Shown here: positions 1 through 8,288 of the stretch, in pieces
Layout of the letters: each line of letters opens with the position of its first letter
How positions within the stretch are numbered: position 1 is the first letter of the stretch
Assembly: GCA_964540905.1 (NCBI GenBank)
Contig: CAZIOS010000004.1
Location: 62,001 to 126,000, forward strand
DNA: 64,000 bases
Direction of reading: 5' to 3'
Origin: VAYN01 sp964540905
GTDB taxonomy: Bacteria; Actinomycetota; Thermoleophilia; Solirubrobacterales; 70-9
Made by a program: the position numbers and the translations under genes
Notes under the pieces: generated by a model
Told to the model about the DNA's origin: nothing
What the model saw: the letters and a program-made list of their open reading frames with translations, nothing else
Database searches by the model: none

Positions 1-1
1 G

Positions 2-217
2 CTCAACGCGAAGATCGACAAGCTGGCCGAAGAGCAGCTCGGCCCACAGCAGGAAGACGAATACGCGGAACTGGACAAGGAATACATGGAACAGGCGCCC
101 TGGGCCCCGTACGGGACGAGGACGCTGTCCAACTTCGTCTCCAGCAACATCGACCTCGAAGGGATCATCTGGAACCCGACCTTCGAGACCGACTTCTCCA
201 GCATCTCGTTCAAGTAG
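2..217 (+). CDS. C-terminal end of a peptide/solute ABC transporter substrate-binding protein (partial)
   Basis: The reading frame is open from the window edge and ends at a TAG 26 bases before the permease gene. The 71 visible residues include APYGTRT and a final stretch (IIWNPTFETDF) that resemble the C-terminus of family 5 (DppA/OppA-like) extracellular binding proteins. Those proteins capture oligopeptides outside the membrane and deliver them to the permease pair. The assignment rests mainly on the four downstream Dpp/Opp genes; the fragment alone is too short for a firm call. The start and any lipoprotein signal lie outside the window. Confidence 0.7.
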   Translation, partial: LNAKIDKLAEEQLGPQQEDEYAELDKEYMEQAPWAPYGTRTLSNFVSSNIDLEGIIWNPTFETDFSSISFK

Positions 218-243
218 GACAAGGGCGAAAGCGGCACAGGCGC

Positions 244-1335
244 GTGGCCTTCGAGCCCCCCGCCGCCGGCCTCCCGGGACCGGGACCCGATGAAGGGTTC
301 CCGCCCGCGGAGGCCGGCGCGCCGGCTGGCGAGAGCCCCTGGCGAATCGCCTATCGGCGCCTGCTCCGCAACCGCATCGCACTCGCCTTTCTCGGCCTCT
401 TCTTCCTGATCGTCGTCTTCGTCCTGGCGGCGCCGATCTGGGCGACCCACGTCGCTCACACCGGCCCGAACACCACCCACACGCTGGAGAAGATCAGCGT
501 CAACGGCGAAACGAAGGAAGTCGTCGAACCCAGCGGCCGCCCGATCGGCCCGGTCTGGCTCGGCGCCGGCGGCAAGTTCTTCTTCGGCGCCGACGGACGG
601 CTCGGCCGCGACGAGATGGTGCGGTTGATGTACGGCGGCCGCACCTCGTTGCTGATCGGCTTCAGCTCGGCGCTGATCACCATCGTCTTCGCGATCGTCC
701 TCGGTCTGCTCGCCGGCTACTACAAGGGGGCGACCGACTCGGTCATCGCCCGAGCGATGGACGTGCTCTGGGCGATTCCGGTGCTGCTGCTGGCGATCGC
801 CCTGGGCACGGCACTGGCGGTCGGCGGCCTGAGGATCGGCCCCATCCATGTCGCCGGCAACTCGCTGCTGATCCCGATCCTGATCATCGGCTTCGTCTCG
901 ATCCCCTACATTGCCCGGCCGATCCGCGGCGAGGTCCTGTCGCTGCGCGAGAAAGAGTTCGTCGAGGCGGCGGTGGCGCAGGGCGCCAGCGCCCGGCGGA
1001 TCATGTTCGTCGAGCTGCTGCCCAACCTCTGGTCGACGATCATCGTCTTCTTCACGATCACGATCGCCAACAACATGCTGATCGAGTCGGCGCTCTCCTT
1101 CCTCGGCGCCGGGGTGCGGCCGCCCAACTCCTCCTGGGGCTCGATGATCTCCGAAGGCTCGGACCTGATCTACAGCGCCCCGCTGCTCTCGATCCTGCCC
1201 GGGGCGATGGTGCTGCTGACGGTGCTCTCGCTCAACGTCTTCGGCGACGGCCTGCGCGACGCGCTCGACCCGCGGGCGAAAGTGCGGCTCGAGGTGACGG
1301 CCGCCCAGGCCGGGCCCGAGGGAGCGGCGATCTGA
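244..1335 (+). CDS. Peptide ABC transporter permease, DppC/OppC type
   Basis: This 363-residue inner-membrane permease (GTG start) has an N-terminal membrane segment at about residues 44-66 and a cluster of segments from about 135 on. The conserved EAA loop that docks to the ATPase is at about 241-260 (EAAVAQGASARR). The GRDEMVRLMYGGRTSLLIG region matches the family's GTDxxGRDxxSRxxYGxRxSL block. About 65 residues between the first segment and that block are longer and more polar than I expect for DppC, so an external insertion is likely. It precedes the DppB partner, the reverse of the common B-then-C order, and its stop overlaps the next start (TGATG). Confidence 0.93.
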   Translation: MAFEPPAAGLPGPGPDEGFPPAEAGAPAGESPWRIAYRRLLRNRIALAFLGLFFLIVVFVLAAPIWATHVAHTGPNTTHTLEKISVNGETKEVVEPSGRPIGPVWLGAGGKFFFGADGRLGRDEMVRLMYGGRTSLLIGFSSALITIVFAIVLGLLAGYYKGATDSVIARAMDVLWAIPVLLLAIALGTALAVGGLRIGPIHVAGNSLLIPILIIGFVSIPYIARPIRGEVLSLREKEFVEAAVAQGASARRIMFVELLPNLWSTIIVFFTITIANNMLIESALSFLGAGVRPPNSSWGSMISEGSDLIYSAPLLSILPGAMVLLTVLSLNVFGDGLRDALDPRAKVRLEVTAAQAGPEGAAI

Positions 1336-2294
1336 TGGCCCGCTTCATCGCCCGGCGGCTGATCGGGATGGTCTTCGTCCTCTTCGCCGTCTCGGTGATC
1401 GTCTTCTTCATCTTCAACGTGATCCCGACCGACCCGGCGCAGCGCATCGCCGGCAAGAACGCGACGCCGCAGCTGGTCGAGAACGTGACCAAGGAACTCG
1501 GCTTGGACAAGCCGCTACCGGTCCAGTACGCGACGATGATGAAGAAGATCTTCAGTGGCGAACTGATCTCCTACAGCAGCCGCCTCAACGTCGACGAACA
1601 GATCAAGCAGCGGGTTCCGGCGACGCTCGCGCTCAGCATCGGCGCCGCGATCCTCTGGATGTTCTTCGGCATCCTCTTCGGCTACGTCTCGGCAACCAGG
1701 GCCAACACTCTCACCGACCGGCTGCTGACCATCTTTGCCATCGGCGGGATCTCGATGCCGGTCTTCCTGCTCGCCGACATCTTCCTCTACTTCCTCTGCC
1801 ACAAGCTCGAGCTCTTCCCCGAAGGCGGCTACGCGACCCTGTCCGAAGGCCCCTACGAATGGCTCTCGCACCTGATCCTGCCCTGGATCACCCTGGCGAT
1901 CCTCTACGCGGGCTTCTACAGCCGCGTCCTGCGCTCGAGCATGCTCGACGTGATGGGGGAGGACTACGTGCGGACGGCCCGGGCCAAGGGGTTGAGCCTG
2001 CGCCGGGTGCGGCTGCGACACATCCTGCGCAACTCGCTGATCCCGGTGATCACCCTGTTCGGGCTCGACTTCGGGGCGGTCATCGGCGGCGCCGCGATCC
2101 TGGTCGAAAACATCTTCAGCATCAACGGCGTCGGCTTCTACGCGGTCGAAGAAGGAATCGCCAAGGAAGACTTCCCGGTGATCATGGCGGTCACCATCCT
2201 CGGCGCCTTCTTCGTCGTCCTCTTCAACGCGGTCGTCGACATTGCCTACGCCTACCTCGACCCGCGCATCCGCCTGGGGAGCTCGGCGCAGTGA
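1335..2294 (+). CDS. Peptide ABC transporter permease, DppB/OppB type
   Basis: This 319-residue membrane protein has the typical DppB start: an arginine-rich N-terminus, a first membrane segment (about 10-28), then an extracytoplasmic stretch before the remaining segments. The EAA-like loop reads YVRTARAKGLS followed by RHILRNSLIP, the site that contacts the ATPases. It pairs with the upstream DppC to form the translocation pore. Its stop overlaps the GTG of the ATPase gene by four bases (GTGA), so translation is probably coupled. Confidence 0.95.
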   Translation: MARFIARRLIGMVFVLFAVSVIVFFIFNVIPTDPAQRIAGKNATPQLVENVTKELGLDKPLPVQYATMMKKIFSGELISYSSRLNVDEQIKQRVPATLALSIGAAILWMFFGILFGYVSATRANTLTDRLLTIFAIGGISMPVFLLADIFLYFLCHKLELFPEGGYATLSEGPYEWLSHLILPWITLAILYAGFYSRVLRSSMLDVMGEDYVRTARAKGLSLRRVRLRHILRNSLIPVITLFGLDFGAVIGGAAILVENIFSINGVGFYAVEEGIAKEDFPVIMAVTILGAFFVVLFNAVVDIAYAYLDPRIRLGSSAQ

Positions 2295-3328
2295 GCGACA
2301 AGCTGCTGTCGGTCAGCGACCTCAGGGTCAGCTTCGCGACCGAAGCGGGCCTGCTGCATGCTGTCGACGGCGTCTCCTTCGACCTCGAGGCGGGCGAGGT
2401 GCTGGCGATCGTCGGCGAGTCGGGCTCGGGCAAGAGCGTCACCGCGCAGACGCTGATCGGCCTCACCCGCTCCCACAACGCCCGGATCGAGGGAACGGTG
2501 AAGCTGGGCGGTCGCGACCTCACCGCGGCCAGCGAAAAGGAGCTGCAGAAGGTCCGGGGGGCCGAGATCGCGATGGTCTTCCAGGACCCGATGACCTCCT
2601 TCAACCCAGTCTACAGGATCGGTGCCCAGATCGTCGAGGCGGTCCGCGCCCACCGCTCGGAGATGAGCAGGGCGGCGGCGCGCGAACTGGCGGTGGAGAT
2701 GCTCGACTCGGTCGGCATCCCCGACGCCGAGCGGCGGGTCGACGACTACCCGCACGAGTTCTCCGGCGGCATGCGGCAGCGGGCGATGATCGCGATGGCG
2801 CTGGCCCTGGAGCCGGCGGTGCTGATCGCCGACGAGCCGACCACGGCGCTCGACGTCACGATCCAGGCCCAGATCCTGGCGCTGCTGCAGCGCCTCAACC
2901 GCGAGCGCCAGCTGGCGACGATCCTGATCACCCACGATCTGGGAGTCGTGGCCGAAGTCGCCGACCGGGTGCTGGTGATGTACGCCGGCAAGGTGGTCGA
3001 GCAGGGCACCCTCGACGAGATCTTCTACGACCCCCAGCACCCCTACACCTGGGGCCTGCTCGGCTCGCTGACCAGGCTCGACCGGCCGCGGCCCAAGCGG
3101 CTGCCGCAGATCAGCGGCGCCCCGCCCTCGCTGCTGGACCTCCCTCCCGGCTGCGCCTTCCGGCCCCGCTGCCCGCACGAGTTCGATCGCTGCACGCAAA
3201 TGCCGGCGCTGGAGGCGCGGGTGGCCGAGGCGCCGGGGCACTGCGACCGCTGCTGGCTCGGCGTCGAGGCGAAGCGCCAGAAGCGCCAGGTCAAAGGGCA
3301 GATCGGGCTGGAGGCGCCGGCCCGATGA
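2291..3328 (+). CDS. Peptide ABC transporter ATP-binding protein, DppD/OppD type
   Basis: This 345-residue cytoplasmic ATPase starts at GTG 2291. That start gives the usual N-terminus (LLSVSDLRVSF), while the frame stays open far upstream without coding character. Walker A is GESGSGKS (residues 42-49), the signature is HEFSGGMRQR and Walker B is LIADEPTTALD. The C-terminus has the cysteine-rich oligopeptide-ATPase extension (CAFRPRCPHEFDRC) that is usual in DppD/OppD. It powers uptake with the next gene's product and overlaps that gene by ATGA. Confidence 0.95.
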   Translation: MSDKLLSVSDLRVSFATEAGLLHAVDGVSFDLEAGEVLAIVGESGSGKSVTAQTLIGLTRSHNARIEGTVKLGGRDLTAASEKELQKVRGAEIAMVFQDPMTSFNPVYRIGAQIVEAVRAHRSEMSRAAARELAVEMLDSVGIPDAERRVDDYPHEFSGGMRQRAMIAMALALEPAVLIADEPTTALDVTIQAQILALLQRLNRERQLATILITHDLGVVAEVADRVLVMYAGKVVEQGTLDEIFYDPQHPYTWGLLGSLTRLDRPRPKRLPQISGAPPSLLDLPPGCAFRPRCPHEFDRCTQMPALEARVAEAPGHCDRCWLGVEAKRQKRQVKGQIGLEAPAR

Positions 3329-4167
3329 GCGCCGGCGAGCCGCTGCTCGAGGTCACCGACCTCGTCAAGCACTTCCCGATCAAGTCGGGGCTGGTGATCG
3401 ACCGCGAGGTCGACCGGGTCCGCGCCGTCGACGGCGTCAGCTTCAGCGTCGAGCGCGGCAGCACCCTCGGCCTGGTCGGCGAGTCCGGCAGCGGCAAGTC
3501 GACGGCCTGCCGGGTGGCGCTGCAGCTGCTGGCGCCGACCTCGGGGTCGGTCCGCTTCGAGGGGCGCGAGATCGCCGGCCTCTCGCGCCGCCAGATGCGG
3601 CCGCTACGGCGCGAGATGCAGATGATCTTCCAGGATCCCTATGCCTCGCTCAACCCGCGCAAGCGGGTCGGCCAGATCGTCGGCGACCCGCTGAAGCTGC
3701 TCGGCGGCACCTCCGGCGGCGAGCTGCGCCAGCAGGTGCAGGAGCTGCTGGAGCTGGTCGGCCTCTCGCCCGAGCACTACAACCGCTACCCGCACGAGTT
3801 CTCCGGCGGCCAGCGGCAGCGGATCGGGATCGCCCGGGCGATCGCCCTGAAGCCGAAGCTGATCTTCGCCGACGAGCCGGTCTCGGCCCTCGACGTCTCG
3901 ATCCAGGCGCAGATCGTCAACCTGCTCAACGACCTCCAGGACGAGCTCGGCCTCACCTACGTCTTCGTCGCCCACGACATCGGCGTCGTCCGCCACATCT
4001 CCGACCGGATCGCGGTCATGCACGACGGCAAGATCGTCGAGCAGGGCAGCGCCGACCAGGTCTGCGAGCGGCCCAGCGACGACTACACGAAGAAACTGCT
4101 GGCGGCGGTGCCGATCCCGGACCCGCGCGAGAGCCGCGCCCGGCGGGCTAGTCTCGGCTCGGCGTGA
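3325..4167 (+). CDS. Peptide ABC transporter ATP-binding protein, DppF/OppF type
   Basis: This 280-residue ATPase starts at ATG 3325. It carries Walker A GESGSGKSTACR, the Q-loop motif MIFQDPYASLNPR, the signature YPHEFSGGQRQRIGIARA and Walker B LIFADEPVSALD. The N-terminal stretch LVKHFPIKSG is characteristic of the F-type subunit. At 280 residues it is a little shorter than many OppF proteins because the C-terminal cysteine extension is missing. It completes the order binding protein, C, B, D, F. Its end overlaps the ligase start (GTGA). Confidence 0.95.
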   Translation: MSAGEPLLEVTDLVKHFPIKSGLVIDREVDRVRAVDGVSFSVERGSTLGLVGESGSGKSTACRVALQLLAPTSGSVRFEGREIAGLSRRQMRPLRREMQMIFQDPYASLNPRKRVGQIVGDPLKLLGGTSGGELRQQVQELLELVGLSPEHYNRYPHEFSGGQRQRIGIARAIALKPKLIFADEPVSALDVSIQAQIVNLLNDLQDELGLTYVFVAHDIGVVRHISDRIAVMHDGKIVEQGSADQVCERPSDDYTKKLLAAVPIPDPRESRARRASLGSA

Positions 4168-5114
4168 GCCTCCCCCTCTCCCCGCCGATCAAGCCGCAGC
4201 TGGCGCTGACCCGCAAAGCCCTGCCGCTGGGCGAGGAGTGGGCCTACGAGCCCAAGCTCGACGGCTTCCGGGCGATCGTCTTCGTCGACGGCGAGGACTT
4301 CTACATCCAGTCGCGGGGCGGCAAAGAGCTCGCCCGCTATTTCCCCGAGCTCGGCTTCGCCCGGGGTCGCTGGGTGCTCGACGGCGAGCTGGTGATCCGC
4401 GACGCCGACGGCAAGCTCGAATTCGACGCCCTGCAGGAACGGATCCACCCAGCCCAGTCGCGGATCGAGCTGCTCTCGCGGGAGATCCCGGCCGACTACG
4501 TCGTCTTCGACCTGCTGGCCGAGGGCGACGAGTCGCTGCTGGCGGCGCCGCTGGCGCAGCGGCGGGCGCGGCTGGAGGCGATCGCCACCGGCGCCGGCCT
4601 GGAGCTGACGCCGCTGACCCCGGACGCCGCGCAGGCGGAGCGCTGGCTGGACAGCATCGAGGGGGTGATGGCGAAGCAGCTCGACGCCCCCTATGTCCCC
4701 GGCAAGCGGCGGGGGATGGCGAAGGTGAAGCGCGAGCGGACGATCGACTGCGTGGTGATGGGCTGGCGGCCGGGCAAGGAGGAGGGCACCGTCGGCTCGC
4801 TGATCCTCGGCCTCTACGACGGCGAGGAGCTGCGCTCGGTCGGCCACATCTCCGGCTTCAGCGCCGCCGCGAAACGGGCGATGCCGGCCATGTTGGGCCC
4901 GCTGGAGACGGGCGAGAGCGGCAGCGCCGAGCCCAGCCGCTGGACCGGCGGCCGCGAGCTCGAGTGGGTGGCGCTGCGGCCGCAGCTGGTGATCGAGGTG
5001 GGGTACGACCATGCGGCGGCAGGGCGGATCAGGCACGGGGCGCGGTTTCATCGGTTCAGGGACGACAAAGCGCCGGAGGAGTGCAGGTTCGGGCAGTTGG
5101 ACGAGGGGGGCTAG
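4164..5114 (+). CDS. ATP-dependent DNA ligase, small LigC-like
   Basis: The 316-residue protein has the nucleotidyltransferase core of ATP-dependent DNA ligases. Motif I is EPKLDGFRAI (the lysine in K-x-DG-x-R receives AMP), a motif III-like YVVFDLLA follows, motif IV is EGVMAKQ and motif V is MAKVKRERTIDCVVMGW. An OB-fold domain fills the C-terminal third. There is no polymerase or nuclease domain, so it resembles stand-alone LigC-type ligases thought to act in repair. The GTG start overlaps oppF by four bases, but a TAGTCT box lies 9 bases before it and may be a private promoter. Its TAG stop shares the palindrome CTAG with the stop of the convergent radical SAM gene. Confidence 0.9.
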   Translation: MSLPLSPPIKPQLALTRKALPLGEEWAYEPKLDGFRAIVFVDGEDFYIQSRGGKELARYFPELGFARGRWVLDGELVIRDADGKLEFDALQERIHPAQSRIELLSREIPADYVVFDLLAEGDESLLAAPLAQRRARLEAIATGAGLELTPLTPDAAQAERWLDSIEGVMAKQLDAPYVPGKRRGMAKVKRERTIDCVVMGWRPGKEEGTVGSLILGLYDGEELRSVGHISGFSAAAKRAMPAMLGPLETGESGSAEPSRWTGGRELEWVALRPQLVIEVGYDHAAAGRIRHGARFHRFRDDKAPEECRFGQLDEGG

Positions 5115-7210
5115 AAGAGAGAGCTCTGGTCCGGCGGGGCCTGGCCCGGGGGGAGGCGCCTGCGGGCGAGTTTTACGTTCTCGGCACCTCCCCCCGGGCC
5201 ACCCACCGGAAGAGCGTTCTCTCCAGACGCCTTGGATCGACGGTTGGCTCCCCAGCCACGCAAGGCACGGGTGGTCTGTTTGCGTTGCTCGGGGCGCATG
5301 TAGGCGCGGTCTTTGTAGAGCTGTTCGTAGCGGGGGAGGAGGTCGGGGCGTTTTTCCTCGAGCCAGGCGAAGAAGACGTCCTTGACCTCGGCGCGGAGGT
5401 GGAGGGCGACGCCGCCGAGGAAGGTCGCGCCGGCCCTTTTGGCTCGCTCGACGATCGGGCGGACCTGGTCGGGGCTGTCGTTGATGCCGGGCATCAGGGG
5501 GGCGATCAGGACGCCGGAGTCGATGCCGCGGCGGCGCAGCTCGGCGACCGCGTCGAGGCGGGCCGCGGGGCTCGGCGTGTGCGGCTCGGTCGCCCGCCAG
5601 GCGTCCTCGTCGAGGGTCGGCACCGAGAAGTTGACCGAGACCGGCAGCGCCTTCGCCATTCGCTCGTAGATCTCGACGTCGCGCATCGCCAGGGGCGACT
5701 TGGTCAGGACCGAGACCGGCGTCCGCGCCCGCTCCAGCGCCGCCAGGATCTCCGGCATCAGCCGGTAGCGGCTCTCGACCCACTGGTAGGGGTCGGTGTT
5801 CGTCCCCAGCGCCACCAGCTCCCGCTTCCATCCCGGCCGCGCCAGCTCCGCCCGCAGCAGCTCCGGCACATTGACCTTGACCACGATCTCGCGCTCGAAG
5901 TCGCGACCGGCATTGAAGTCGAGATAGGTGTGGGTGGGACGGGCGAAGCAGTTGTGGCTGACAACGCCATCGGCGATGAAGTCACCGGTGCCCGTGGTGA
6001 TGTCGAACATCCTGATGCGCCGACCCAGCGGCTCGATCGCTACAACCCCCAACTCTGCCTGTGACTTGATCGCGATTCCGTCTATCGAGCGCTTGCGGCT
6101 GATGGACGGATCGATGTGTTGGAAAAGTCGCAGCTGCTGTCGAAGGCCTCCGAGCAGCCGCACGTTGCGGGCCCCAACCGCGTTCGGCTTCTCGATCGTG
6201 ACCATGAAGCCGAACCGACGCAGGCCATTCGCCGTTCGGTCGATGATCTCGGCGTCTTTGTTGCAGATCCGCAAGGCGCCGCTGCGGCTTCCCTCAGCGT
6301 CGAAGATGCCGGCGAGAAAGCCCCGCGTCCATTCGTCGCTGGGCGACGTCGGCCACTGGATCAGCTCGCGCACCCTGTCAACCCCTTCCCTGGAAGAGGT
6401 GCGAATCGCGCGCATCGGGCGATGGCGATCGTTGCCTTTCAGGAACTCGAACTCGCTCGTGCGCACGCCGGCGGTCGCGAGGTAGCCGCGCGTTCGCTGC
6501 ACGGCCTCGGCATCGGTCAGCGCCAGCCGAAAACGGTGGACGTCGAATTTGGTTCTCCCAGGCCGTGGGTAGGAATAGGACCCGACATGGCCGTCGCCAC
6601 GGATCATCCCGCAGAGGTAGCCGCGCCGATATTCGTCCGATGTCTCCATCGCCGGTCCGAGCGAGCCGAAGCCCATCAACTTGCTGTTCAGAGTCAGGTG
6701 GGGACGCTGACGCGGGCCCTGCTCTGCGCCGAGCACGTACTTCCAGCCCCTTCTCGTCAAGAAGCGGTGATCGCCGCTGGCGATCAGCTCGGTGCCGTCC
6801 TCCAGCAAGACTCGGTACGCGGCCTTCCGCGTCGTCCAGTGTGCGCGGACCCGGGTGATCTCATAGCGGCGATAGGCACCGCGGCGAACGGTGCCATAGA
6901 TCGCATCGCCGACCCGAACGTCGTGCAACGGTCGCGTGGTCCCATCGGCCATCAAGATCGGCGTCTCGCCAACGAGGCAATAGGCACAGGCATGAGCGCA
7001 TCCTCGATATGGATTGATCGTCCAGTCGAAACCGAAGCGGCCGCCGGCGACATGGTTGAGGGCGGAGCGGGCGCGGACCTCGTGGAAGTTGATCCCCATC
7101 GCCTCGGGGGCGTCGAAGCTGCGGACGACGGCGCCGTCGCCGACGCCCGGCAGCCGCAGATCGTTCTCGACTCGCTGCTCGTCCCACCGCATACGAACAT
7201 ACGTTCGCAT
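5111..7210 (-). CDS. Rv2578c-family radical SAM protein containing an intein
   Basis: The 699-residue precursor consists of two extein parts around a 343-residue intein. The N-extein (1-77) ends in NPYRGCAHACAY. The C-extein resumes with CFARPTHTYLDF, so splicing rebuilds the radical SAM motif C-x3-C-x2-C in a host protein of about 356 residues. The downstream text (ALGTNTDPYQWVES, SVLTKSPLAMRD, FSVPTLDEDAWR) matches the Rv2578c/SplB-like group, whose substrate is not known to me. The first ATG (7210) is used; MRW at 7192 is an alternative. I see no clear -10 box or Shine-Dalgarno sequence. The enzyme should bind [4Fe-4S] and S-adenosylmethionine only after intein removal. Confidence 0.93.
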   Translation of the reverse strand: MRTYVRMRWDEQRVENDLRLPGVGDGAVVRSFDAPEAMGINFHEVRARSALNHVAGGRFGFDWTINPYRGCAHACAYCLVGETPILMADGTTRPLHDVRVGDAIYGTVRRGAYRRYEITRVRAHWTTRKAAYRVLLEDGTELIASGDHRFLTRRGWKYVLGAEQGPRQRPHLTLNSKLMGFGSLGPAMETSDEYRRGYLCGMIRGDGHVGSYSYPRPGRTKFDVHRFRLALTDAEAVQRTRGYLATAGVRTSEFEFLKGNDRHRPMRAIRTSSREGVDRVRELIQWPTSPSDEWTRGFLAGIFDAEGSRSGALRICNKDAEIIDRTANGLRRFGFMVTIEKPNAVGARNVRLLGGLRQQLRLFQHIDPSISRKRSIDGIAIKSQAELGVVAIEPLGRRIRMFDITTGTGDFIADGVVSHNCFARPTHTYLDFNAGRDFEREIVVKVNVPELLRAELARPGWKRELVALGTNTDPYQWVESRYRLMPEILAALERARTPVSVLTKSPLAMRDVEIYERMAKALPVSVNFSVPTLDEDAWRATEPHTPSPAARLDAVAELRRRGIDSGVLIAPLMPGINDSPDQVRPIVERAKRAGATFLGGVALHLRAEVKDVFFAWLEEKRPDLLPRYEQLYKDRAYMRPEQRKQTTRALRGWGANRRSKASGENALPVGGPGGGAENVKLARRRLPPGQAPPDQSSLF
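5951..6979 (-). mobile_element. Intein with LAGLIDADG homing endonuclease
   Basis: Precursor residues 78-420 form the intein. It opens with CLVGETPILMADG (block A, nucleophilic Cys1). Block B is TELIASGDHRFLT. It closes with RMFDITTGTGDFIADGVVSHN followed by Cys, the classic block F/G ending with His-Asn and a Cys+1 nucleophile. The centre carries two LAGLIDADG-type helices, YLCGMIRGDG (intein residues 121-130) and FLAGIFDAEG (221-230), both with the acidic catalytic residue, so the homing endonuclease looks intact. The DNA here is visibly less GC-rich than the exteins, consistent with horizontal arrival. The insertion point is exactly the third iron-sulfur cysteine. Confidence 0.95.
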
Positions 7211-7227
7211 AGCGTTCGGACGGGCGG

Positions 7228-7722
7228 CTAAAGGCTGGAGCCGGTCTCGTCGCGGCGGAAGGCCGCTAGCTGGTCGAGCGCTTTGGCGCGGGCTTTGGCG
7301 CGCAGGGGCGGCAGCAGGGCGACCAGGTGGCCGCTGGGGCCGAGGGCCTGCTTGGCCCAGCGGCGGAAGTCGAAGTCGTCGACGTGATCGGCGATCAGGC
7401 CGCCGTCGGCGAAGCGGAACTTGGCCTGGATGTCGTTGACGACGGCGCGGCCGGTGGAGAAGGTGTAGCGGGCGATCCAGTGGGCCGAGCCGGTGGTCTC
7501 GTCGGCTTCGTGCTCGTGCAGCTCGATCTTCAGGTCGGTGGCGCGGCCGGTCAGCATCCGCCACATGGCGCCGATCTCCTCACCCTCGAGGTCACCGAAG
7601 GCGGGGTCGCGGAAGTGCGCCCCGGGCGCGTAGCAGGCGGTCATCGCGGCGCCGTTGCACTCCCCGAACGCTTTGTAGAAGCGCGCGATCGTGGCGCGGT
7701 TGGCATCGGCGGCGCTGCTCAC
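7228..7722 (-). CDS. SnoaL-like / NTF2-fold protein
   Basis: The 164-residue protein starts at GTG 7722, chosen because a TATGGT -10 box ends six bases upstream. The stretch RATIARFYKAFGECNGAAMTACYAPGAHFRDPAFGDLEG is the usual beginning of the SnoaL-like fold: a short helix pair, then a cavity-lining strand. IARYTFSTGRAVVNDIQAKFRF is the central strand pattern. Members bind or isomerise small molecules, but this family cannot be given a substrate from sequence. It lies directly upstream of the radical SAM gene on the same strand (17 bases apart), so the two may be co-transcribed. Confidence 0.75.
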   Translation of the reverse strand: MSSAADANRATIARFYKAFGECNGAAMTACYAPGAHFRDPAFGDLEGEEIGAMWRMLTGRATDLKIELHEHEADETTGSAHWIARYTFSTGRAVVNDIQAKFRFADGGLIADHVDDFDFRRWAKQALGPSGHLVALLPPLRAKARAKALDQLAAFRRDETGSSL

Positions 7723-7739
7723 CCGCCCACCATATGCGC

Positions 7740-8204
7740 TCAGCGCCGGGGCAGCTCGCCGGCGACGACGTAGCGGAGCACGTCGACCACCTGCTCGGCC
7801 TCGCGCGCGGTCGCCTGCGCCGCCCGGTCGACCTCCTTCAGCGCGTGGTCGAGCTCGGGGTCGTGCAGGGTGACGATCGGCTTGCCGAGGGCGGCGGCGA
7901 AGCCGGCGTCGAAGGCCGCGTTCCACTGCCGGTACTTGTCGCCGAAGCGGACGACGACGAGGTCGGCGGCGCGGATCAGCGTCTGGGTGCGGATCGCGTT
8001 GACGCCGGCGCCCTTGTGGTCGCGCCAGAACGCCTCGCTCTCCTCCCCCAGGGTGCCGCTGCCGGCGTCGTCGGAGGCGGCGTGGTCGGTGACCGGGGCC
8101 GAGAAGACGACCGGCAGCCCGGCCTCGTGGGCGCCGCTCTCGATCCGCGCCCGCCAGTCCGAGTGGATCTCGCCAGAGAGGTAGACGTTCCAGGTCCGCT
8201 CCAC
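7740..8204 (-). CDS. YtoQ-family protein
   Basis: The 154-residue protein begins WNVYLSGEIHSDWR. It contains VFSAPVTDHAASDDAG and LVVVRFGDKYRQWNAAFDAGFAAALGKPIVTLHD, the layout of the YtoQ family (nucleoside 2-deoxyribosyltransferase-like fold). Activity is not established for the family as far as I know. The start is GTG 8204, preceded by TAGGAT six bases upstream, suggesting a leaderless mRNA. It is divergent from the MFS gene, and a long palindrome lies between them. Confidence 0.8.
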   Translation of the reverse strand: MERTWNVYLSGEIHSDWRARIESGAHEAGLPVVFSAPVTDHAASDDAGSGTLGEESEAFWRDHKGAGVNAIRTQTLIRAADLVVVRFGDKYRQWNAAFDAGFAAALGKPIVTLHDPELDHALKEVDRAAQATAREAEQVVDVLRYVVAGELPRR

Positions 8205-8217
8205 ACCCGGATCCTAG

Positions 8218-8268
8218 CCACGCGTCTGCTCCCGCACATCCATAGGACGGGTAAATGCAGACGCGTGG
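8218..8268. repeat. Intergenic inverted repeat A (shares arm sequence with repeat B at 42878)
   Basis: Arms CCACGCGTCTGC (8218-8229) and GCAGACGCGTGG (8257-8268) are perfect 12-base inverted repeats around a 27-base centre containing CCATAGGA and an inner CCCG/CGGG pair. The 13-mer ACGCGTCTGCTCC starting at 8220 recurs at 42878. It lies between the divergent ytoQ and MFS genes. It could be an operator shared with the gnd/zwf region or a small palindromic repeat element. Confidence 0.7.
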
Positions 8269-8288
8269 CCTTTGCTAAGGTATTTGAC

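Noticed and set aside
8265..8288. GTG 8265 as start of the first MFS gene
   Set aside because: It lies inside palindrome A and has neither a -10 box nor a Shine-Dalgarno sequence at proper distance; GTG 8289 has TAAGGT seven bases upstream.
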